Shown piece after piece: positions 33,292 through 41,964 of a DNA stretch of 64,000 nt. Each line of letters begins with the position of its first letter. Within the stretch, counting starts at the first letter, position 1. Made by a program: the position numbers and the translations under genes. Below the pieces are notes generated by a model. It was not told the DNA's origin. It saw only the letters and a list, made by a program, of their open reading frames with translations, and did no database searches. Origin of the DNA: Muricoccus harenae (lineage in GTDB: Bacteria > Pseudomonadota > Alphaproteobacteria > Acetobacterales > Acetobacteraceae); the NCBI RefSeq assembly GCF_009848505.1, contig NZ_WWDL01000010.1:1-64000 (forward strand), written 5' to 3'.

Positions 33292-36200
33292 ATGCCCGAG
33301 GACGCCGGCGCCCACCGGCGAGACGAATTGATCCCGATCAACTTCGCGACGCTGTTTGGCGCTTCCCCGAACCCTTACGTCCTGCTGGACCCGGCCTTCG
33401 TCATCGTCACGATGAACGAGGCCTATCTGCGCGTGACGATGCGCGAGCGCGATGACCTCGTCGGGTGCAACATGTTCGACGCCTTTCCGAGCGACGCGGA
33501 TTCGGAGGGGCACAGGCAGCTCGTGTCCTCGCTGCAGCGGGCGCTGGCGACAGGCGCACCGGACCACCTGCCGCTGATCCATTACGACATCCCGTCGCCG
33601 GAAGGTGGCCTCGAGAAGCGGAGCTGGAGCGCGACGCACACGCCGCTCAAGGCTCCGGACGGCAGCGTCGCCTTCATCCTGCAGCATACGGTGGACGTGA
33701 CGGAGCTGCAGCAGCTGCGCCAGCTTGCGCGCCGCGCCCAGCCCGGCGGCGATTCAGCCGGAATCGAAACCGGTGTGCTGCGCCGCGCCGAGGCGGTGCA
33801 GGAGGCCAATGCGGCGCTGCATGCGGAGCGGCAACGGCTACGCCAGCTCTTCGAGCAGGCGCCGGGATTCATTGCGGTGGTGGAGGGGCCCGACCATGTC
33901 TTCACCATGGCCAATGCGGCCTACGAGCGGCTGGTTGGGCGGCGGGGGCTGATCGGGCGGACGGTGGCGGAGGCGTTGCCCGAAGTGACGGGCCAGGGCT
34001 TCGTGGAGCTGCTCGACCGCGTCGCCGCCACGGGCGAGCCCTTCGTGGGGCGGCAGATGCCCGTCCGGCTGGCACAGGCGCCGGGCCAGGGGCTGACGGA
34101 GTGCTATCTGGACTTCGTGTACCAGCCCATCGTGGTGGGGGATGCCGTCATCGGCATCTTCGTGCAGGGCCATGACGTCACCGAGCAGAAGCGCGCGGAG
34201 GACGCCCTGCGGGAGAGTGAGGGGCGCTTCCGCCTGGTGGCCGAGAGCGCGCCGGTGAAGCTCTGGATGAGCGATGCCGCGGGACGCTGCGTCTATCTCA
34301 ACCGCGCGCAGCGCGCCTTCTGGGGCGTCGGCGAGGAGGAAGTGCCGTCCTTCGACTGGCTTGCCACGCTCCATCCCGAGGATCGCGACGCGCTCGGTGG
34401 CCCCTATGGCACCGCCATGCGCGACCACACGGGCTTCGAGACGGTGGCGCGTTTCCGTCGGCACGACAGGGCCTGGCGGATCCTGCGCACCAAGGCGCAA
34501 CCGCGCTTCGGGATGGGGGGCGAGTTCCTCGGCATGATCGGCGTCAACCAGGACATCACGGAGATGCGGCGCGCCGAGGAGGCGCTGCGGCGCGAGACGC
34601 GCATGCTGGAGGTGCTTAACCGCACCGGCGCCACCATAGCGGCCGAATTGGAACTGGACCGCGTGGTGCAAATGGTCACCGATGCGGGGGTGGAGCTTTC
34701 GGGCGCGAAGTTCGGCGCCTTCTTCTACAACGTGCTGGATGACAAGGGCGGGAGCTACATGCTCTACGCGCTGTCGGGTGTGCCGCGCTCGGCCTTCGAC
34801 CGGTATCCGATGCCACGAGCCACGGCGGTGTTTGCGCCGACATTCCGAGGCGAGGGCGTCATCCGCTCGGACGACATCCTGCTCGACCCACGTTACGGCC
34901 AGAACGCGCCGCTGAAGGGCATGCCCCCCGACCATCTTCCGGTGCGCAGCTACCTCGCGGTGCCGGTGATCTCGCGCTCGGGCGAAGTGCTCGGAGGATT
35001 GTTCTTCGGCCATCCGGAGCCGGGGCGCTTCAAGGCGGAGCACGAGGCGCTGCTGCGTGGCATTGCCGGCCAGGCGGCGATCGCAATCGACAATGCGCGG
35101 CTGTTCCAATCCGCGCAGCGGGAGATTCGGCACCGGGGGCGAGCCGAGGAGCAGCTACGGCAGCTGAACGAGACGCTGGAGGCGCGGGTGGCCGCCGTGA
35201 TCGCCGAGCGGCAGCAGGCCGAGGCGGCGCTGCAGCAGGCGCAGAAGATGGAATCCATCGGCAAGCTGACCGGCGGCGTGGCGCATGACTTCAACAACCT
35301 GCTGCAGGTGGTTTCGGGCAACCTGCAGCTGCTGGCGCGGGACGTGGCGGGGAACGAGCGGGCGGAGCGGCGCGTGGGCAGCGCCATGGCGGGCGTCGCG
35401 CGCGGGGCGAAGCTGGCATCGCAGCTGCTGGCCTTCGGGCGGCGGCAGCCGCTGGAGCCGAAGGTGGTGAATGTCGGGCGCTTCGTCACCGGGATGGAGG
35501 ACATGCTGCGCCGGACGATCGGCGAGGCGATCGAGATCGAGACCATCGTCTCGGGCGGGCTGTGGAACACCTTCGTCGATCCGATGCAGGTGGAGAATGC
35601 GTTGCTGAACCTGGCGATCAATGCGCGGGACGCGATGGATGGCAGCGGGCGGCTGACCATCGAGGTGGGCAACGCCTTCATCGACGACGACTATGCGCGC
35701 ACCCATGTCGATGTTCAGCCCGGGCAGTATGTGATGCTGGCAGTGACCGACACGGGTTCCGGCATGGCGCCCGAGGTGCAGGCGCTGGTGTTCGAGCCCT
35801 TCTTCTCGACCAAGCCCGAGGGCAAGGGATCGGGGCTCGGGCTCTCGATGGTGTATGGCTTCGTCAAGCAATCGGGCGGCCATGTGAAGATCTATTCCGA
35901 GGTTGGGCAGGGCACGACGGTGAAGATGTACCTGCCGCGCGCGAACCGGGCCGAGGATCTGGTCGTGTCGGTGGAGGCGGGGCCGATCACCGGCGGCACG
36001 GAGACGATCCTCGTGGCCGAGGATGACGACGCGGTGCGTGCGATCGTGGTCGATACGCTGACCGAGCTGGGCTACCGCGTGCTGAAGGCGCGGGATGCCG
36101 CAAGCGCCCTGAGCGTGGTGGAAAGCGGCATGCCGATCGACCTGCTGTTCACTGATGTGGTGATGCCGGGACCGCTGAGGAGCACGGAACTGGCGCGGCG

Positions 36201-36783
36201 CGCGCGGGAGCGGCTGCCCGGGATCGCGGTGCTGTTCACCTCCGGCTACACAGAGAACGCCATCGCCCATGGCGGGCGGCTGGATCCCGGGGTGGAGCTG
36301 CTTTCCAAGCCCTATACGCGGGAGGCGCTGGCGCGGAAGCTACGGCATGTGCTGGCGAATTCGGCACAGCGCCGGAGCGCGCTGGCCGCGCCCGCGGCGA
36401 TGCCCGTGCCCGTGCCCGTGGCGCTGGCCGGGCCCTTCCTGCAGGTGCTGCTGGTGGAGGACGATCCGATGATCCGCGGCGGCACCGCGGAGATGCTGCG
36501 CGGGCTGGGCCACCAGGTGACGGAGGCGGGCAGCGCGGAAGAGGCGATGGCGCAGCTGCGGGCGGCCGGGGCGGATGTGCTGGTCACCGACCTTGGGCTG
36601 CCCGGGGTTTCGGGCGGGGTCTTCGCGCAGGAGGTACGGGCCGCCTGGCCCAGTATGGGGATCGTCTTCGCGACGGGCCGGGATTCGGCGCCGACCGAAG
36701 GGCTGGACCGGGCGGTGCTGCTGCGGAAGCCCTATGACACGGCCGGGCTGGCGGCGGCGTTGCGGCGCGTTGCCGGGAGTTAG
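33292..36783 (+). CDS. Soluble hybrid sensor histidine kinase with two receiver domains
   Basis: 1163 residues without membrane helices, so a cytosolic sensor. Order of domains: three PAS modules (about 10-130, 175-300, 305-430), a GAF module (about 440-610), a coiled linker rich in Glu/Gln, HisKA with phospho-acceptor His665 in GGVAHDFNNLLQVV, HATPase with N box NLAINARDAMDG and G boxes DTGSGMAPEV and GSGLGLSMVYGF, then receiver 1 with Asp955 (LLFTDVVMPG) and receiver 2 with Asp1100 (VLVTDLGLPG). The second receiver follows an Ala/Pro linker. The signal is unknown; PAS and GAF suggest redox, light or a small ligand. It lies after tctA, but the 82-base gap leaves a functional tie unproven. 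Confidence 0.92.
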   Translation: MPEDAGAHRRDELIPINFATLFGASPNPYVLLDPAFVIVTMNEAYLRVTMRERDDLVGCNMFDAFPSDADSEGHRQLVSSLQRALATGAPDHLPLIHYDIPSPEGGLEKRSWSATHTPLKAPDGSVAFILQHTVDVTELQQLRQLARRAQPGGDSAGIETGVLRRAEAVQEANAALHAERQRLRQLFEQAPGFIAVVEGPDHVFTMANAAYERLVGRRGLIGRTVAEALPEVTGQGFVELLDRVAATGEPFVGRQMPVRLAQAPGQGLTECYLDFVYQPIVVGDAVIGIFVQGHDVTEQKRAEDALRESEGRFRLVAESAPVKLWMSDAAGRCVYLNRAQRAFWGVGEEEVPSFDWLATLHPEDRDALGGPYGTAMRDHTGFETVARFRRHDRAWRILRTKAQPRFGMGGEFLGMIGVNQDITEMRRAEEALRRETRMLEVLNRTGATIAAELELDRVVQMVTDAGVELSGAKFGAFFYNVLDDKGGSYMLYALSGVPRSAFDRYPMPRATAVFAPTFRGEGVIRSDDILLDPRYGQNAPLKGMPPDHLPVRSYLAVPVISRSGEVLGGLFFGHPEPGRFKAEHEALLRGIAGQAAIAIDNARLFQSAQREIRHRGRAEEQLRQLNETLEARVAAVIAERQQAEAALQQAQKMESIGKLTGGVAHDFNNLLQVVSGNLQLLARDVAGNERAERRVGSAMAGVARGAKLASQLLAFGRRQPLEPKVVNVGRFVTGMEDMLRRTIGEAIEIETIVSGGLWNTFVDPMQVENALLNLAINARDAMDGSGRLTIEVGNAFIDDDYARTHVDVQPGQYVMLAVTDTGSGMAPEVQALVFEPFFSTKPEGKGSGLGLSMVYGFVKQSGGHVKIYSEVGQGTTVKMYLPRANRAEDLVVSVEAGPITGGTETILVAEDDDAVRAIVVDTLTELGYRVLKARDAASALSVVESGMPIDLLFTDVVMPGPLRSTELARRARERLPGIAVLFTSGYTENAIAHGGRLDPGVELLSKPYTREALARKLRHVLANSAQRRSALAAPAAMPVPVPVALAGPFLQVLLVEDDPMIRGGTAEMLRGLGHQVTEAGSAEEAMAQLRAAGADVLVTDLGLPGVSGGVFAQEVRAAWPSMGIVFATGRDSAPTEGLDRAVLLRKPYDTAGLAAALRRVAGS

Positions 36784-36832
36784 CCGGTTTTCACAGGCAG
36801 CGCGTGGTCCGGGAGCAAGACCTCTGGCCCGC

Positions 36833-37648
36833 CTAGCCGATCAGGGCCGCATTCACCGCATCAGCCGCCTCGAAGGCCACCCAGTGCCCGGCGCCAGGGA
36901 TGACCAAGGGTTCCGTGCCGCGCGCGCGGAAGAAGGCGATGCGGTCGGCCATGTGGGGGATCACGATAGCATCGTGCTCGCCATAGATGACGGCGAGGGG
37001 AAGGTGCACCGCCTCGAGCGCGTCTCGGAGGGAGTTGGGGTTCACCACATTGCGGCTGCGGTAGCGGGCGTGATCGCTGTTCCAGGCCTGGATGGCGAGG
37101 GCCTCGTCGTCGATGCAGGCGGGGTCGGCGATCATCAGCCGGGCGAGGTTCTCGCGATGGGCAGCGATGCGGTCCTCGCCCTGACGGTCGCGCACGGAGA
37201 CCAGGGGCACCGGCCTGCGCGCAAGGCCGAGCGCGCCGGCGCCGAGCAGGGTGAGCGAGTCAAGCCCGGCCGCGTGGCGGGCGGCGATGTGGCCGGCGAT
37301 GACGGAGCCGAAGGAGAAGCCGATCAGGTCGTAGCGGGCCCCGCAGAGCTGGGTGGCGATGCCGGCGGCGACGGTGGCGGCGATGCCCGGGAGATCGGTG
37401 CCGGGGGGCGGCAGGTCGGATTCGCCGAGGCCGGGAAGATCGGGGGCCAGGACGCGGCGGTTGCGGGACAGGGGCTCGATATTGCGGGCCCAGTGGCGCC
37501 AGGATCCGGCGCCGCCATGGAGGAGGACGAGGGGCTTGCCGGCGCCCCACTCGTGCCAGACGAGCCGGCCCGGGCCATTCGGGGTTTCGCTGCGGGTGGC
37601 TGTGGCGGAAAGGCGATCCAGCCGGTCCCGGGACATGCACATTGTCAT
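36833..37648 (-). CDS. Alpha/beta-hydrolase
   Basis: 271 residues with the alpha/beta-hydrolase fold. The oxyanion region is LVLLHGGAGSWRHW, the nucleophile Ser lies in LIGFSFGSVIAG, the acid in YGEHDAIVIP and the catalytic His in PGAGHWVAFEA. It is cytosolic; the substrate is unknown, as is usual for this family. It sits alone, convergent with the histidine kinase and followed upstream by a 393-base non-coding stretch. ATG 37648 is used; ATGs at 37642 and 37636 are also possible. Confidence 0.88.
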   Translation of the reverse strand: MTMCMSRDRLDRLSATATRSETPNGPGRLVWHEWGAGKPLVLLHGGAGSWRHWARNIEPLSRNRRVLAPDLPGLGESDLPPPGTDLPGIAATVAAGIATQLCGARYDLIGFSFGSVIAGHIAARHAAGLDSLTLLGAGALGLARRPVPLVSVRDRQGEDRIAAHRENLARLMIADPACIDDEALAIQAWNSDHARYRSRNVVNPNSLRDALEAVHLPLAVIYGEHDAIVIPHMADRIAFFRARGTEPLVIPGAGHWVAFEAADAVNAALIG

Positions 37649-38041
37649 GGGTTTGTTCTGCGACAAAAGATGCCGCGGGGGAACCGGCACCAGTTCATTG
37701 AACGATGAGCCTCTGGGATTTTCTGGATGCTTGACTTGACGTCAGAGCACCGGGCTGGGTTCATTCTCGAAACGAGCGGCCGGGGCGAGACCGGAACGGA
37801 GGCACCGAAGGCGCTGCCTCCCGCCATCCCGTTTCCACCCAGCCCCGACACGCGCCGAGGCCGATCCCCCGGACGCAGGCCCGAGCAAACCGCGGGGTCC
37901 CGGGGCGCGCGTCCGCCTCCCGGCGGAGGTCCGGAGGCAGGGCCTCCGGGGCCCGGCCGGAAAGCCTTCCACGGGATGCAGGCCGCTGCGCTATCTTCGC
38001 GCCGCGACCAGCGTTCAACCTTGGTACAGAGGGGAGACGAG
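37649..38041. other. Non-coding stretch between hydrolase and sulfate-binding gene
   Basis: 393 bases between divergent genes. It holds one hairpin-repeat copy (37891-37949, listed apart) and must carry promoters for both sides. No convincing -35/-10 pair or operator was recognised. Confidence 0.5.
37891..37949 (+). repeat. Intergenic hairpin repeat, copy F
   Basis: The leader CGCGGGGTCCCGGGGC is followed by a decayed SL1 and a perfect SL2: CCGGAGGC (37931-37938), loop AGG, GCCTCCGG (37942-37949). Unusually, this copy lies between divergent 5' ends rather than after genes. Confidence 0.7.
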
Positions 38042-39055
38042 ATGGCTGCTTCTCTTTCCCGCCGCGCCCTGTTCGGTGCCACGGCCCTGGCTGCCTCGCC
38101 GGCGCGCGCGCAGTCCATGCCGACGCTGCTGAATGTTTCCTACGACCCGACGCGGGAGTTGTACCGCGCCTTCAATGCGGCCTTCGCCACGCGCTGGGCG
38201 CAGGAGAATGGCGGGCAGCGCGTGCGGGTGAATTCGTCGCATGGCGGCTCGGGAGCGCAGGCGCGGGCGGTGATCGACGGGCAGCAGGCGGATGTGGTGA
38301 CGCTGGCCTTGGCTTATGACGTGGATGCGATCGCGGAGCGCGGGCTGATCGACAAGGGTTGGATGGGCCGGCTGCCGCATAACAGCGCGCCCCATACGAG
38401 CACCATCGTGTTCCTGGTGCGGAGGGGAAATCCGGAGGGGCTACGCGACTGGGGCGACTTGGCCAGGGAAGGGGTGGGGGTGGTGACGCCCAATCCCAAG
38501 ACCTCGGGTGGAGCGCGCTGGAACTACCTGGCGGCCTGGGCCTGGGCGCGGCGGCAACCAGGCGGGTCCGACGCCACGGCGGAAGAGTTCCTGAGGCGGC
38601 TGTTGCGGAACGTGGCGGTGCTGGACACGGGCGCGCGGGGATCGACCACGAGCTTCGTGCAGCGCGGGCAGGGCGACGTGCTGCTGGCCTGGGAGAACGA
38701 GGCTCACCTGGCGCTGAAGGAGTTCGGCGCGGGGCAGTTCGAGATCGTGCTGCCTTCGCTTTCGATCCTGGCGGAGCCGTCGGTTGCGGTGGTGGACCGC
38801 AACGTGGACCGGCGCGGGACGCGGGCGGTGGCTGAGGCTTATCTGCAGCATCTGTACAGCCGGGAGGGGCAGGCGCTGGCGGCGCGGCATTTCTACCGGC
38901 CGCGCGACGCGGCGGCACTGGCCTCGGCGGGCAGCATCTTCCCGCCGATGGAGATGGTCACGATCGACGAGGCCTTCGGCGGCTGGGCGAATGCGCAGCG
39001 GGTGCATTTCGCGGATGGCGGCAGCTTCGACCGCATCTACAGGCCGACGCGTTGA
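38042..39055 (+). CDS. sbp: Sulfate ABC transporter periplasmic binding protein
   Basis: 337 residues. Signal peptide with twin-Arg flavour ([19 protein letters not shown]), then the Sbp/CysP core: [48 protein letters not shown] and the sulfate-binding [17 protein letters not shown]. It binds sulfate (or thiosulfate) in the periplasm. It is the first gene of sbp-cysT-cysW-cysA; its stop overlaps the TTG start of cysT. GGGGAGACGAG precedes the ATG at 38042. Confidence 0.94.
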   Translation: MAASLSRRALFGATALAASPARAQSMPTLLNVSYDPTRELYRAFNAAFATRWAQENGGQRVRVNSSHGGSGAQARAVIDGQQADVVTLALAYDVDAIAERGLIDKGWMGRLPHNSAPHTSTIVFLVRRGNPEGLRDWGDLAREGVGVVTPNPKTSGGARWNYLAAWAWARRQPGGSDATAEEFLRRLLRNVAVLDTGARGSTTSFVQRGQGDVLLAWENEAHLALKEFGAGQFEIVLPSLSILAEPSVAVVDRNVDRRGTRAVAEAYLQHLYSREGQALAARHFYRPRDAAALASAGSIFPPMEMVTIDEAFGGWANAQRVHFADGGSFDRIYRPTR

Positions 39056-39918
39056 GCCTCGCGCTGCCCGCATCGCGTCGGCCGGGACACTCCGTAGCGC
39101 GGCGGCGTGACGCGCTGCCGGGATTCGGGCTGTCGCTCGGGGTGACGCTGGCCTGGCTGTCGCTCGTGGTGCTGGTGCCGCTTTCGGCGCTGGCGCTGCG
39201 GCCCTGGGAGTTGGGCGTGGCAGGGGTGCTGGGCGTGCTGTCAGACCCGCGGGTGCTGGCGGCGCTGCGGCTTTCCTTCGGCACGGCGCTGATGGCGGCA
39301 CTGCTGAACCTGCCACTGGGGCTGCTGGTGGCCTGGGTGCTGGTGCGGTGGCGCTTCCCTGGGCGGCGCCTGCTGGATGCGATGGTGGACCTGCCCTTCG
39401 CCCTCCCGACGGCGGTGGCGGGGCTGGCGCTGACTGCGCTGTTCGCGCCCAACGGATGGCTTGGGGCACCGCTGAAGGCGATCGGCGTCACGGTGGCCTA
39501 CACGCCGCTGGGCGTCTTTGTGGCGATGATGTTCGTGGGCGTGCCCTTCGCCGTGCGGACGGTGGAGCCGGTGCTGCGGGACCTGGGGACGGAGGCGGAG
39601 GAGGCGGCAGCGACGCTGGGGGCGAGCCGGGCGCAGGCCTTGCTGCGCGTCGTGCTGCCGGCGCTGGCGCCGGCGCTGCTGACGGGCTTCGGGCTCGCCT
39701 TCGCGCGGGCGGTGGGGGAGTATGGCAGTGTGATCTTCATCGCCGGAAACCGCCCCATGGTCAGTGAGATCGCGCCGCTGGTGATCGTGCAGCGGTTGGA
39801 GGGCTTTGATTACGCCGGCGCCGCCGCGATCGGACTGGCAATGCTGGGGATGTCCTTCCTGGTGCTGCTGCTGACGGGGCTGGTGCAGGCTTGGCTGCGG
39901 CCGGGGCGTCGCGCGTGA
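39052..39918 (+). CDS. cysT: Sulfate ABC transporter permease CysT (CysU)
   Basis: 288-residue permease with six membrane helices and the ABC permease EAA loop ([21 protein letters not shown]). Typical CysT text includes [15 protein letters not shown] and [12 protein letters not shown]. The start is TTG 39052 in a TTGA overlap with sbp. It pairs with CysW to form the channel. The last codons and stop lie in a short tandem repeat that fills the gap before cysW. Confidence 0.94.
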   Translation: MSLALPASRRPGHSVARRRDALPGFGLSLGVTLAWLSLVVLVPLSALALRPWELGVAGVLGVLSDPRVLAALRLSFGTALMAALLNLPLGLLVAWVLVRWRFPGRRLLDAMVDLPFALPTAVAGLALTALFAPNGWLGAPLKAIGVTVAYTPLGVFVAMMFVGVPFAVRTVEPVLRDLGTEAEEAAATLGASRAQALLRVVLPALAPALLTGFGLAFARAVGEYGSVIFIAGNRPMVSEIAPLVIVQRLEGFDYAGAAAIGLAMLGMSFLVLLLTGLVQAWLRPGRRA

Positions 39919-39975
39919 GCGCGCCTAGGCACCGCGCGTGAGCGCGCTTAGGGCACCGGGCGTGGGCGCGCGGGG
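39911..39975 (+). repeat. Short tandem repeat between cysT and cysW
   Basis: Two copies of GCGCGTGAGCGCGCYTAGG(G)CACC at 39911-39933 and 39934-39957, and a partial third at 39958-39975. The first copy includes the cysT stop codon. The unit also contains a short palindrome (GCGCGTGAGCGCGC-like). Expansion by slippage probably created the 66-base gap in an otherwise overlapping operon. Confidence 0.8.
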
Positions 39976-39984
39976 AGAGGCCGC

Positions 39985-40821
39985 GTGACGATCGGGCCGG
40001 CCGCGCGCGATCCGGCAGTGGCGCGATGGGCGGCCGGGACACTGGCGGTGCTGCTGCTGACGATGTTCGTCGCGCTGCCGCTTGCCGCCGTGTTCACCGA
40101 AGCGCTGCGGCGCGGATGGGGCACGGTGATGGAGGCCTATGCCGATCCGGATGCGAAGGCGGCGATCTGGCTGACGCTGCTGGTGGCGGCCATTGCCGTG
40201 CCGGTGAACACGCTGGGCGGGATCGCGGCGGCCTGGTGCGTGGCGAAATACGAGTTCCGGGGCAAGCGATTGCTGGTGGCGCTGATCGAGTTGCCGTTTT
40301 CGGTCTCGCCGGTGATCTCGGGGATGGTCTTCGTGCTGGTCTTTGGTGCGCAGGGCTGGCTGGGGCCATGGCTGCAGGCGCATGACGTGCAGATCGTCTT
40401 CGCCCTGCCAGGGCTGGTGCTGGCGACGGTGTTCGTGACCTTTCCCTTCGTCGCGCGGACGCTGATCCCGCTGATGCAGGAGCAGGGACGCGCGGAGGAG
40501 GAGGCGGCGGCGACGCTGGGGGCGAGCGGTTGGCAGAGCTTCCGCCTGGTGACCCTGCCCAACGTCAAATGGGCGCTGCTCTCGGGCGTGCTGCTGTGCA
40601 ACGCGCGGGCGATGGGGGAGTTCGGGGCAGTATCCGTGGTGTCCGGGCACATCCGGGGCGAGACCAACACCATGCCGCTGCATGTCGAGATCCTCTACAA
40701 CGAGTACCAGTTCGCGGCGGCCTTCGCGGTAGCGGCGCTGCTCGCGCTGCTCGCGCTGGTGACACTGTGCGCGAAGACGGTGCTGGAGCGGATCTCCGGG
40801 CGGCGGGGGGAGATCGCTTGA
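39985..40821 (+). CDS. cysW: Sulfate ABC transporter permease CysW
   Basis: 278-residue permease with six membrane helices. CysW features include KYEFRGKRLLVALIELPFS, SPVISGMVFVLVFG, the EAA loop [19 protein letters not shown] and GEFGAVSVVSGHIRGETN. It forms the sulfate channel with CysT. The GTG at 39985 is used, following GGGGAGAGG. Its stop overlaps the TTG start of cysA. Confidence 0.94.
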   Translation: MTIGPAARDPAVARWAAGTLAVLLLTMFVALPLAAVFTEALRRGWGTVMEAYADPDAKAAIWLTLLVAAIAVPVNTLGGIAAAWCVAKYEFRGKRLLVALIELPFSVSPVISGMVFVLVFGAQGWLGPWLQAHDVQIVFALPGLVLATVFVTFPFVARTLIPLMQEQGRAEEEAAATLGASGWQSFRLVTLPNVKWALLSGVLLCNARAMGEFGAVSVVSGHIRGETNTMPLHVEILYNEYQFAAAFAVAALLALLALVTLCAKTVLERISGRRGEIA

Positions 40822-41888
40822 ACGACTCCCTGGAGCATGAGGCGCGGCTGCGTGGCACAGCCGTTGAGATAGCGGGTGTGGCGCGGCGCTTCGGGAGCGC
40901 CGCGGCGTTGGACGGCGTCAGCCTTTCGGTGCGCTCGGGGGAGTTCGTGGCGCTGCTGGGGCCGTCCGGCTCGGGCAAGACGACCCTGCTGCGCATCCTG
41001 GGCGGGCTGGACCATGCGGATGCCGGCAGCGTCATGATCGGCGGGCGCGACGTGGTGGGGGTGCCGGCGCGCGACCGCGGGATCGGCTTCGTATTCCAGA
41101 ACTATGCGCTGTTCCGGCACATGGATGTCTTCGCCAACGTCGCCTTCGGGCTGCGGGTGCGCAAGCGCGGGCGGCCTTCCGCGGCCGAAATCGCGGCGCG
41201 AGTGCGCAAGCTGCTGGCGCTGGTGCAGATTCCGGAGCTGGAGCGGCGCTATCCCGACCAGATCTCGGGCGGGCAGCGGCAGCGCGTGGCGCTGGCGCGG
41301 GCGCTGGCGATCGAGCCTTCGCTGCTGCTGCTGGACGAGCCCTTCGGCGCGCTGGACGCGCAGGTGCGCAAGGAGCTGCGGTTGTGGCTGCGTGGGCTGC
41401 AGGAGGAGGTGGGGATCACCACCATCCTGGTGACGCATGACCAGGACGAGGCGATGGAGGTGGCGGACCGTGTGGCGGTGATGCGCGCCGGGCGGATCGC
41501 GCAGTTCGACACGCCGGAGGTGCTGCTGGACCGTCCCGCCGATGCCTTCGTCGCCGGGTTCCTGGGGGAGTCGAACCGGCTGGGCTGCGAGGTGCGCGGC
41601 GGGATGGCGCATTTCGCCGAAGGGGTTCTGCCGCCGCTGGCGGTGCAGGCCCCGGAGGGGCCGGGGCTGGCCTTCATCCGCCCGCATGAACTAGTGGCGC
41701 AGGCGCGGGCGGATGGGCGGTTCAGCGTGCGCGCCGTGCGGCCGGCGGGGCCAGGAACCCGGCTGGTGGTCTCCGGGGCGGGCGGTTCCTTTGATGCGGT
41801 GCCCGCGCCGGATGCGCCGCTGCCGCGCCGGGGGGATGCCTGCGCGCTGGAGGCCGTCGGCGTGCGGATCTTTCCGGACCGGGATTGA
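40818..41888 (+). CDS. cysA: Sulfate ABC transporter ATPase CysA
   Basis: 356 residues: Walker A GPSGSGKTTLLRI, signature ISGGQRQRVALARAL, Walker B LLLLDEPFGALD, switch His in LVTHDQDEAMEVAD, and a C-terminal regulatory domain of about 110 residues. It powers sulfate import. The TTG at 40818 in a TTGA overlap with cysW is the likely start, the second such overlap in this operon. Sequence style (RDRGIGFVFQNYALFRHM) is that of CysA. Confidence 0.95.
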   Translation: MNDSLEHEARLRGTAVEIAGVARRFGSAAALDGVSLSVRSGEFVALLGPSGSGKTTLLRILGGLDHADAGSVMIGGRDVVGVPARDRGIGFVFQNYALFRHMDVFANVAFGLRVRKRGRPSAAEIAARVRKLLALVQIPELERRYPDQISGGQRQRVALARALAIEPSLLLLDEPFGALDAQVRKELRLWLRGLQEEVGITTILVTHDQDEAMEVADRVAVMRAGRIAQFDTPEVLLDRPADAFVAGFLGESNRLGCEVRGGMAHFAEGVLPPLAVQAPEGPGLAFIRPHELVAQARADGRFSVRAVRPAGPGTRLVVSGAGGSFDAVPAPDAPLPRRGDACALEAVGVRIFPDRD

Positions 41889-41964
41889 GTCGCCCCCGGC
41901 ACGCATCATGCTAGCCTCCGCGGCGGCACCCCGCGAAAGGGGGCATCTCCGGAGGAGCCTAGCC

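Noticed and set aside
33292-36783. Kinase considered as part of the tctCBA operon regulation
   Set aside because: The usual TctDE partners are a small response regulator and a membrane kinase; this is a soluble hybrid kinase with an 82-base gap, so no link is claimed.
39911-39975. Tandem units considered as a CRISPR array
   Set aside because: Units are adjacent with no unique spacers and no cas genes are present.
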